DNA of 64,000 nucleotides, from positions 2,468 through 66,467 of the forward strand of contig NAOQ01000299.1 in assembly GCA_002751075.1 (NCBI GenBank), in the 5' to 3' direction. Below, piece after piece: positions 15,801 to 23,519 of the stretch. The notes under the pieces are model-generated. The model was not told the DNA's origin. It was given only the letters and a program-made list of their open reading frames with translations, and ran no database searches. Position numbers and translations under genes: made by a program. This stretch comes from Ichthyophonus hoferi (Eukaryota > Opisthokonta > Ichthyosporea > Ichthyophonida > Ichthyophonidae). Positions within the stretch are counted from its first letter, which is position 1. Each line of letters begins with the position of its first letter.

Positions 15801-18657
15801 ATCCTTCCACCAGTGCTCCAGCACCACCTGCCGTTGATTCGACAGTTGAGAAGCCATTGGCTCCTCCTACCCCCGAGGACAAACCTGCACGTGCACCAGC
15901 AGGGACGTCATCATCACCCAGAACAACCGGGCCAATAAGCAACCCCCCTCCCTCTAGCCCTGCCGACCAACCAGATAACAAGGCATGTACTGGGGATATA
16001 TATCTAAAATATATTGGCTGTTAATGTTGCACATATACATACATTCAATCATATACTCTCTTTAAAATAGGCTTGCCAGTGGCTTCTGCTTGTATGGGGC
16101 TAGCAGGTTAGTGTGATTGTACTTATGGGTTATTTTGGGATGTAGAATTGGTTGTATTCTCTCCAACTAAACAAAAAGAAGATAAATCAATTGGTCAACC
16201 ATTAATTATTTAATTTACGAATTATTTAATTGTTAAATTTAACAGATTTTATTCTTTCCATCTAAAGATATATCTATCATTGGCTGTAATCAATCTCCAA
16301 TCTATGACATCTTATGGCATGTTTTAATATTATTTATGAACCAATGATAACCATTATTATTCTGCAATAAAAATGTGTAATAGCCTGGTTTATTTTTATT
16401 TTTCACAATACCACACTAACATGCTCGCCCCACCTTCCTTATATGATTTACACCTACACAGGTAGAGCGACAACGGAAGTTAAGACAGACACTACCTGCC
16501 TTCTATTCGTATATCCGAGATCTATTGGCCGCCCATCATCTGCCCAATCCTCCACGAGGACAGGGATCCACTCACAGGATGTATATGGGCCAAGTCACGC
16601 CCCTATTGGAGAGCGTAGGAGTTAGCTTCCTTACATTAGGTCAATATGCGGACCAATCACATTATGGCACCATGCCTCTTCCTGGCCAAGGTCCACCAAT
16701 CAATACCAACGAGTCGACAAAGAAAGAAGGAGATAAAGTTGACTCCAAGAGAGGGAGCCAATCAGAAACCAAGGGAGAAAATGCCCTGCCACATAATGGA
16801 TCGGTATGTGTGAAGGTATACTACATACCTATTCTCCCTCTTTTCCTCTCTCTCTGTCCTTCCTATTAGTAGTCCTTGTCTAGATTTTTCCTATTCTCTC
16901 TATGGTATTGTCCAATCATATGACCCCTACTTACTTTATATATTTTTATGCACGAATTCCTCTCTACAGACTACTGAACCAACGGCTGGTGTTGGCCAAT
17001 CAACAGTAAGATTGCAAAGGGGAGTAAAGCGGCCACACGGTAAATCGGAAGGAGATCTAAAGAGACCACGACCAGTGACCACAACCCCTCCAGAAATTAC
17101 CCCCGCTGAGAGTCAACCTGCAGTTTTATCTGTGGAAAATCCGCTATCAGCCCCTGAAATTCCTACCGAGACCCCTGAAATTCCTGCTCAGACTCCTGAA
17201 ATTCCTACCGAGACCCCTGAAATTCCTGCTCAGACTCCTGAAATTCCTACTCAGACTCCTGAAATTCCTACTCAGACCCCTGAAATTCCTACTCAGACTC
17301 CAGAAATTCTTACTCAGACTCCAGAAATTCCTACTCAGACTCCTGAAATTCCTACTCAGATTCCTGAATTTCCTGCTCAGACCCCTGAAATTTCAGAGAC
17401 TCTTGAAATTCCTAATCAGACCCCTGAAACTACAGGTGTGCCGGTTGATATAACGTCACATGAGCCCTTGCAATCTACTACCGCCGAATATGAGCCTGGC
17501 CAATTGGAAGCAAGTAGTTCAACACTGGAAACGATACCATTGGTAGAGGATCAGGTAGAGAAAACCGATAAAGAAGAGAGAGAGAGTGAAGGAGTAGCTA
17601 CAGTGGAGAGGGTAGAGGAAGAGACTTTGACTGGGAATGGTCCCCTAGAGGGCACCCTGGGCCAAGAGGTGTCCAATCGTAGTGAAGATATGATGGGTGT
17701 GGGAAGGGATAGGAACGATGAAGCCCCACATGATACTACACCAATGGTGAATGGGGAAGATATGGAAGATGGAAAGGAGATAGATATGACAGAAAAGGAA
17801 GTGAGAGAAGGAGAAGGAGAAGGGGAGGGAGAGGGAGAGAGAAAGAGTGAAGAGGATACTATGGAAGAGGGAGAGGTAGGGACAGATGAAAGAGTAGAGG
17901 AAGGTGAGATAGATGGAGAGGGAGAAGAGATAGGAGATAATGGGAATACTGTAGAAGCAGAGAAAGTAGGAGAGGGAGAGGTAGAGCAAGACCCGGAGGA
18001 TAATGCGGCTATAGATGATGCTGATAGTAATGATAGGCCTAATATGGCAGGGGATAGGTGTATGGACGACCAGTTAGATACCTCGGCCACGACAGCCATG
18101 GACCCCCAACCTACTGGTGGAGATATAGATGAACAACCATTGGTAGAGCCAGGCGAGATTGATGCTAATGTGCCTGTATCATTGGGCCATGAACCAGAGA
18201 TTAATAAGGATAACGATAGGACTGACACCTTACCATCTACTAAATCTACTGACCTACCAATCATAGGCAAGATTGAAACAAGAGAGACTGAAATACCTGT
18301 GCAGCCAACCAGTGAACTATCATTACGCGAAAAGCTATTGGCTTCCTTGAGACCACGGCACCCCACTAAGAGACCTGCAGAGGGGCAGGGCGAGAAGAAG
18401 GAGAAAAAGCACAAGGTAAATTTGGGGGGGTTCTATAGCTAGTATAGGGGTTCTATTGCCCTGCCCTACCCTGCTTTGCTCCCAAATTTGTTTCATTTTC
18501 CTAATTTGTTTGGCTTTTTTTTTTTGTTTTTGTTGGTGAATTGTACCTTTCAGGGTTATTGTTGAATGGGAAAGAGATGTCTGAGTTAATACTTATATAT
18601 AGGTATATAGGTATATAGTAGAAATATATGTATATAGCTGTGTTACATGGTCTAGGT

Positions 18658-18695
<38 letters not shown>

Positions 18696-18898
18696 NNNNN
18701 NNNNNNNNNNNNNNNNNNNNNNNNNNNNNNNNNNNNNNNNNNNNNNNNNNNNNNNNNNNNNNNNNNNNNNNNNNNNNNNNNNNNNNNNNNNNNNNNNNNN
18801 NNNNNNNNNNNNNNNNNNNNNNNNNNNNNNNNNNNNNNNNNNNNNNNNNNNNNNNNNNNNNNNNNNNNNNNNNNNNNNNNNNNNNNNNNNNNNNNNNN

Positions 18899-18934
<36 letters not shown>

Positions 18935-19144
18935 ATTTTCAGAATTCCATTACATCGCTAATCGCTGGGCACTTTACTCTCATTGGTTAATATTCTTATT
19001 AAATTATTTTTAAATAATTTAAGTTTTTTTTGGTCATTATATTTTGTTTAATAGGTGAGGTGGTATTAAAACGGTTCATAAAGACTAATTAATAAATTGG
19101 TTTATCTTTCACAGGCTGTGAATCAAGATGAGCCAACTAGTTAG
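535..19144 (+). CDS. TPR: Nucleoprotein TPR (nuclear pore basket coiled-coil protein), 3' portion, 37 exons
   Basis: TPR is the long coiled-coil protein that forms the nuclear basket of the nuclear pore and takes part in mRNA export, chromatin exclusion at pores and spindle checkpoint tethering. Thirty-seven exons join in consistent phase from 535 to a TAG stop at 19142-19144, giving 1833 residues plus a split first codon. Recognition rests on collinear similarity to the human protein as I remember it: exon 1 (LDDLCKTMEEKAPEYQQMK) matches a segment with AKAP near the end of the N-terminal third; exon 6 has IRERDIYRELS against VRQRDMYRILL; then a very long coiled coil and a Pro-rich and acidic tail follow. 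The human protein is about 2360 residues, so roughly 500 N-terminal residues lie upstream of the window. Introns are short (about 80-800 nt) and rich in simple repeats. I am sure of the family; a few exon edges could move by some bases. Confidence 0.93.
3079..6937 (+). CDS. TPR: TPR exons 7-15 (coiled coil)
   Basis: Exons at 3079-3157, 3599-3662, 3991-4089, 4267-4393, 4857-4984, 5381-5431, 5945-6082, 6539-6682 and 6827-6937. The products are Glu/Lys/Gln/Leu-rich coiled coil (for example the run with EVRDRLAISEGQSAF, and later ARLEREIKRLQGDL). Every acceptor is an AG and every donor a GT; split codons agree across all junctions (TT|T, G|AG). The intron before 5945 is filled by a 30-odd-base minisatellite, and the introns flanking 3599-3662 by trinucleotide arrays. 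Confidence 0.88.
3464..3535. repeat. (TAA)n microsatellite in TPR intron
   Basis: Imperfect AAT/TAG trinucleotide array inside the intron between 3157 and 3599. It produces a spurious minus-strand poly-Leu open frame. Confidence 0.85.
3706..3848. repeat. (ATT)n microsatellite in TPR intron
   Basis: Long, nearly perfect TTA array of about 140 bases inside the intron between 3662 and 3991. The strand complement of the array in the previous intron, so the two introns could pair as an RNA hairpin around the 64-nt exon at 3599-3662. Confidence 0.9.
5475..5935. repeat. AT-rich minisatellite in TPR intron
   Basis: About a dozen copies of a roughly 30-base unit containing TGTATTGTATTCTATTATAC and TATGTTA. 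It fills nearly the whole intron between 5431 and 5945. The long open frames rich in Tyr, Ile and Leu seen here are simply translations of the repeat. Confidence 0.9.
6955..7095. repeat. TAGTGTATAG repeat in TPR intron
   Basis: Degenerate tandem array of TAGTGTATAGTAG-like units in the intron between 6937 and 7558. A weaker similar array sits at about 6240-6330 in the preceding intron region. Confidence 0.75.
7558..10233 (+). CDS. TPR: TPR exons 16-23 (coiled coil)
   Basis: Exons at 7558-7638, 7787-7885, 8065-8166, 8581-8650, 8979-9069, 9679-9808, 9916-9956 and 10167-10233. The last two include a short Ser/Pro/Asn segment followed by HCDVYRVKLEVANQ, which lines up with the human segment ending in LRYRQRVELLE. 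The exon at 8581 follows an unusual AAG acceptor. The donor at 9070 is placed one codon position later than the first visible GT because only that choice keeps phase with the next exon (GT|G). Confidence 0.85.
9961..10022. repeat. (ACTATT)n simple repeat in TPR intron
   Basis: Short array of TACTAT/TTATTA triplets starting immediately after the donor at 9957. Confidence 0.8.
10418..14816 (+). CDS. TPR: TPR exons 24-33 (end of the coiled coil)
   Basis: Exons at 10418-10522, 10946-11076, 11869-11935, 12129-12209, 12500-12751, 13251-13292, 13666-13716, 14006-14059, 14242-14301 and 14781-14816. The 252-nt exon encodes 84 residues of dense coiled coil. The 42-nt exon encodes LKGMSEKFKRILTK, which corresponds to the human TPR segment with KKIGRRYKTQYEEL. 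Several exons here are very small (36-60 nt) and all are phase 0, so any could be skipped without a frameshift. Confidence 0.87.
11083..11580. repeat. AT-rich minisatellite in TPR intron
   Basis: About 500 bases of a 25-30-base unit containing TGTATAGTATTATAG and CTACTGTAA variants, inside the intron between 11076 and 11869. Different unit from the array at 5475 but of the same base composition. Confidence 0.88.
12225..12345. repeat. TATTATATTGTTATAC repeat in TPR intron
   Basis: Degenerate array in the intron between 12209 and 12500. A further TGTATTGTAC array lies at about 12845-12905 in the next intron. Confidence 0.7.
14303..14520. repeat. TATAGTATAGTATATAGTG minisatellite in TPR intron
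   Basis: Tandem ATAGTATAG array directly after the donor of the exon ending at 14301. The two minus-strand open frames here are poly-Tyr/Ile translations of the repeat. A separate TATCCTATCAT array lies just upstream at about 14103-14215. Confidence 0.85.
15383..16803 (+). CDS. TPR: TPR exons 34-35 (end of coiled coil, Ser/Thr/Pro-rich linker)
   Basis: Exon 15383-15982 (200 codons) ends the coiled coil, then becomes Pro/Ser/Thr/Ala-rich, as in the C-terminal third of animal TPR. Exon 16462-16803 (114 codons) begins VERQRKLRQTLPAFY and includes a hydrophobic, non-coiled stretch (YIRDLLAAHHL, later SVGVSFLTLGQY) before a Lys/Ser/Glu-rich end. The intron between them only keeps frame with a GC donor after AAG at 15982. 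The opposite-strand open frame across 15625-15981 is a shadow of this low-complexity coding sequence. Confidence 0.85.
16970..18415 (+). CDS. TPR: TPR exon 36 (Pro repeat plus acidic tail)
   Basis: This 482-codon exon encodes the natively disordered tail. It starts with a basic stretch (KRPHGKSEGDLKRPRP) that looks like a nuclear localisation signal. A tandem PEIPTQT-type heptad repeat follows, then a long Glu/Asp/Gly-rich acidic region with runs such as [10 protein letters not shown], and a basic end (KRPAEGQGEKKEKKHK). Human TPR also has a Glu/Asp-rich C-terminal tail. The long minus-strand open frame at 17551-18414 is an antisense shadow made of Ser/Pro codons. Confidence 0.9.
17155..17425 (+). 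repeat. Coding 21-base minisatellite in TPR exon 36
   Basis: About a dozen tandem copies of a 21-base unit that reads PEIPTQT or PEIPAQT/PEIPTET. Variant positions are mostly at the sixth residue. Codons are conserved between neighbouring copies, which suggests recent expansion by slippage or unequal exchange. Confidence 0.92.
18661..18933. other. Assembly gap flanked by poly(A) on both sides
   Basis: A run of A (18661-18695), about 203 N (18696-18898), then a further run of A (18899-18933), all in the last TPR intron. The real length and content are unknown; the poly-Lys and poly-Phe open frames across it are artefacts. Confidence 0.95.
19115..19144 (+). CDS. TPR: TPR terminal coding exon
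   Basis: A short last coding exon follows a pyrimidine-rich acceptor (ctttcacag). It continues in phase 0 from the AAG at 18415 and encodes AVNQDEPTS before TAG at 19142-19144. The other frame, starting with an ATG at 19128, runs to 19322 but has no splice or homology support. Moderate certainty, because the intervening intron contains the assembly gap and could hide another exon. Confidence 0.7.
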   Translation, partial: AVNQDEPTS

Positions 19145-19693
19145 ATCTGCTTGTGTGACAAAGCCATGGCTTGCCTTGGATATCCTGGGTGATGGAGCTA
19201 TTATGTCACCCAATAAGGGATACCCAGCAAGATTTACAAGTAGAATCATAATAAAGCTAAAAGATCTTTATTCAGTCTCACTGTGGTCTGAAGGGAATCC
19301 TGTGATATACTCTTTAAATTAGGAAACTATATATTGCCTTTTTGGCAACCGAATCATTAAGTGTTTAATTTAACAGAGGCTCTGGATAGGTTATTCTTAA
19401 TTAAGTTAGATTATACCTTATTGTTCACCCATGTTGTATATGTAGCTATATTCGGCACAGATTGCTACAAAACTCTTTTAAAACTGGTTGTGTCTAGGTA
19501 AAAGGCGGTTGAATATTGTCAAATATTGCAATATATACAGCAGAGGAAAAGTAGCTATAGTTATAATTATTTAATTAATTACTTAATTAATGCTGTGTTC
19601 TAAAGTGTTCTGTATAGAAACTGTTATATTTAGGATGTATAAAATGGTTCTGTCTGAGACAGATTGAGGACTCTTGGTTCTATAGTAATGCTG

Positions 19694-19699
19694 AATAAA
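19694..19699 (+). terminator. Candidate poly(A) signal of TPR
   Basis: AATAAA in the sense strand about 550 nt after the TPR stop codon, the first clear canonical hexamer in the AT-rich 3' UTR that is not embedded in a longer TAAT run. Inference only. Confidence 0.45.
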
Positions 19700-20959
19700 G
19701 GCTATACCATACAGTTTTTATCCAAAATTCTCTGCTTTTAATAATCGGCTACCATCCTGAGTATGACTGGGATAATTACCACACATGCTGAAAACATCAA
19801 TTACATATTGTTAGAAGTAGGATTATCAGATCACATATACTAAAAACACGCACATACAACTCCAACCTTTACATAGACTTACCCGAGATTCGGGTAACAA
19901 ACATAATACAAATTACTGGTCGAGGCAGGATAAATAGTCAATTGCATAGCATCATTAACTAAGGGTATTTTATTAGTCAATAAATATAATACAAGCATTT
20001 GTCCAATGAGCTAATTGGATAATGTGCAAATCACTTAAGTCATGAGAACATTAGATTAATTCATTGAGAATAGGAAATTTAGTGGCTCTCGTTAAATGTC
20101 TTGTTGAATGTATCGGTCATTGGTGGGTATGCTGGGGAAGGTAAATAAAGATTAGATCTATGGTGAAACCCTGTGTTTGAGCCGTGGACCAAACGGTATA
20201 GTATTCTAATCTAATTATACCGGGATAAAAATATATATTTATTTATAAGTATTGCATCGCTGATTGTCCTATTTGCTTCGATTCCAATTAATTAAATCTA
20301 AATAAGATTAACCAATCAAATAATGCAGTGCGAGGTTAGTTACTCAGTAATTCACATAAGTAATAAATAAATAAATAAAATTTAATTAACAGCGTAATAT
20401 AATAATAAAAAATATTTAAATCACGCAACTAATCAAACACGCTATCTAAAATGCACTTCTATCCTCGCTCCATTTGCATATGTATATCTGTATATGTATA
20501 CATATCAGTATATTACGTCATATTTGATTATGATCGGTTACGTTATGTAGTTATATCATACTGAATTATAGCATAGCATATTATGTCATGCTATATCATA
20601 GTATGTTTTGTTCTATGATGTCTTATTGTTTACGCCCAACCTTTATCTTACTTTTTTTTTAATAATTATGTCTTTCATTCCATTTTTTGTACAAACAACC
20701 TTTGACTCATCATAATACCATCTTAAACCCGCATAAAGAGGATTCGTCGGTAACAAATACATAGATATATATATCCTAATCTAAACTAATAATATCCAAA
20801 TTCAGTACTGACAGATCGTGACCCTTATTGGTTTACAGAAGATCTAGAAACACAAGTGATCTATCTATGCCATGTACGTCCCTCTTAATAATATAACTTA
20901 TCTCTCCTACTGGTTGTTATGGGCTAAAAAGCTTTAGTGATAGGTGTAGTGCTGGTTCC

Positions 20960-20997
<38 letters not shown>

Positions 20998-22546
20998 AAT
21001 AATTAAACACACAAAAAGGTTCATGGCTAGGCAGGCAGGTATATAATATATGGAGAAATATAAATTTAAATCTTATAATCTAGTCAATATGTGGGTACAT
21101 TGGGGGGGCAATGGAAGTTATATGCATTGGACCACAGTTAAAATCAAAAGATAACAATTCCAACTAACTACAAGCTACTAAATCAATCATAAAACGTGAG
21201 TGCTCTACTGTACTATTAAGAGTACTAGGTTTGTTTGGCAATAGTTTTTCTTCTTCCTTTATTTTACTGTAGACAATGTGAGAAGAAAATAGAATATAGT
21301 ATAATAGACTATACTACAATATAATAGAGTAGAATATAACAGAATAGAAAATAGTATAATATATCATAATACAACCATGCCAACATACCATAACATAGCA
21401 TAATTTAATAAACTGTGATATCTCACTCCTTTATCTGCCTTCTAAACCTTATAGCAGCTGTATTTCATTGCTCTGCATTTGCTCTGCGTTCATTTATTTC
21501 TAGATTATTTTGCTTTATTGGTTAAAATTGACGTTGTTCTGTTTTATTGGTAGATAATCATGGGTTTTAGAATTACTCGATATTATTCTATCGCCTATCG
21601 CAATCTTTTGGCTACGTGTGCCACCCGATTCAATTCAGTTTGACCTGATTATATAATATCATACAATATAATGCAATGTAACGTAATATCTGAATATGTA
21701 TCAACTGGGATAGAATACAATACATTGTAGCACATACGACCGCCCTTACACCTTTTTTTATCCACCTGACAACAACAAATAATGACTGGTGTTGAACAGA
21801 TTAACTAATCAAGGGATAAAGGAAGCTGAGATGAAAAATATGAATTATATATGCCAGTAAACTATTAGAAAATATGCCTAGTTCAAATGACATATCAAAA
21901 TCTGATTGATCGAAACTTTCAAACTTGATCAAAACCTTGATAATATCACTACTATAATAATACATTACTATATTAAGATACTACTGTACTAATATTTGTA
22001 CATAACATACATATACATGTATATATCTTTATAGCGTAATAGTTGTGGCAAAGCCCTAGAAATTGTACGAATGTTACGTGACATGTTAAGTGTATGCGAT
22101 TGGATGGACCCATTGTCTCTATTTCCTTTCCACTCTCTCTCTCTCCCTTATTACTCCTATCAACCAAGTACTACTATCGTCTCTCCCGAACCTATCTACT
22201 CCTCCTTCTTTCTTTGTTCAAAGTTTTTGTTTATATCTATATTCCTATAACCCACATTTGTGGGTTGTATAATTCAATCAAAATACTAACTAAATACATT
22301 TCAAGTATTATTATACCAGGACCTATAATTGTTACGTCATTGCAGCTTTTGTTTGCCTTTTAAATTTTAAAGCTTTAATAATATTTCAACTAGTAAATTG
22401 CTTTATTAAGTTAATAATAATTCAATTGATGCATAATAACTATTAATAACCATCCAATAGATGTGCATACTTCAACTGGTTATGGGCCAATCACTATGAA
22501 TGAAATGACTCAAAGTGGTTTCTACAGTGAGTATGGCATGGTTTCT

Positions 22547-22722
22547 TGCATCCCGTTGTTATAGACAATAGATAGAAAAACGATATGATTGTATACAGTT
22601 TTAAAGAAGGCATTTGTATAGTAGAACACCAAAATACTATGGTCACGTGCATCCCGTTGCTATTTACTACAGATATATATATATGATATGATTAGATAAA
22701 ATTTAAAATGTGCGTTTTTGTA
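22547..22722 (+). repeat. Local tandem duplication, two diverged copies
   Basis: Copy 1 (about 22547-22620) and copy 2 (about 22648-22722) both begin GCATCCCGTTG and share a GATATGATT core and a final TTTGTA. Spacing is about 101 bases. Function unknown. Confidence 0.65.
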
Positions 22723-23205
22723 ATTGAATAACCAAGAAACTTAGTACAGAACGCGTTTTATAATCTGGTTGGATCCAATTAAAAATCAAAGAATTTATAA
22801 TTAAAATTATATATTTTTATTGAATTAAAATCACTTGACCTAGGCACAGATAACCTACATCTCTTAGCTATGGATTTAACTTCATATGGTTTATATATAT
22901 GTTCAAAAGATATAAACACAAACTATGATCTATTTATGTTTAAAATACCGGGCCTAGCTATATATTGGCCCACTATATCCCCTATGTTATATTTTATTTT
23001 AAAATTTTAAATCTCCAAGCACATGCAAAACAATTACACAACTTACTAGCCAATCAAATATATATATTTCTATTTGGTCTAATTTGAAAAGGAGTTGTTA
23101 AATACGTGTTGAAATTGGTGTACAAAATGCACCTTATTGTGTTTGATGTGTATGTTCGATAGAGATATAAAGAAAGTATATAATGAAGTATGTTATAAAA
23201 CATAG

Positions 23206-23215
23206 TTTATTTATT
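23206..23215 (-). terminator. Candidate poly(A) signal of the CAP gene
   Basis: Two overlapping AATAAA hexamers on the minus strand, about 75 nt after the stop codon at 23287. Position and orientation fit the terminal exon. Confidence 0.6.
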
Positions 23216-23286
23216 CATATACCAGCAATAAATATTATGCTATTGCCAATACAAAGTTGGTTTTAGCTGTGTTGACAACCAATAGA

Positions 23287-23519
23287 TTAAGATACATGAG
23301 TACTATTAATATCACGGAAGTCTTGAATGATTGGGCAAGGGTCATAGTCTATGGAACCTTGTCTAGCACAATATCCTGCCGTTCCCCCACACACTCCCTC
23401 TAATGAGCAACAGTGGTGATGAATATCGTTGGGGTTGCATTGGCTGGGAATTTCACCATTGGGGGCTGGAAATTTATGACCACAACGATAATCTGGCCGC
23501 CATGTTAGTACACCGGTTG
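23287..23519 (-). CDS. CAP gene exon 6 (second hevein-like module, stop)
   Basis: Joined as AAAG|CA, it repeats the module of exon 5: RCGHKFPAPNG, CNP, HCCSLEGVCGG, then YCARQG and a short tail ending THVS before TAA at 23287-23289. Preceded by the acceptor ccccttacag. Confidence 0.85.

Larger units (their letters stand above)
19145..23286. other. Intergenic region between TPR and the CAP gene
   Basis: The 3' UTR of TPR, then AT-rich DNA with no exon I can support. It holds a (TTA)n array (about 20956-20995), an ATAGAATATA-type array (about 21290-21360), a local duplication at 22547-22722 and the 3' UTR of the convergent CAP gene. Short open frames here (for example 22090-22363) are low-complexity pyrimidine sequence. 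Confidence 0.6.

Noticed and set aside
15625-15981. 118-residue minus-strand open frame
   Set aside because: Antisense shadow of TPR exon 34, which has phase-consistent splice sites and continues the coiled coil.
16059-16108. Possible extra TPR exon between 15982 and 16462
   Set aside because: It has an AG acceptor and GT donor but meets an in-frame TAG; joining 15982 to 16462 directly is clean.
17551-18414. 287-residue minus-strand open frame rich in Ser and Pro
   Set aside because: Antisense of the acidic Glu/Asp/Gly-coding TPR tail; its composition follows directly from GAA/GAG/GGA codons read in reverse.
18628-18990. Open frames across the N gap with poly-Lys or poly-Phe ends
   Set aside because: Unknown bases and homopolymer A; no information.
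22090-22363. Short Leu/Ser-rich open frames with signal-peptide look
   Set aside because: Derived from CT-rich low-complexity sequence between convergent genes; no following exon.
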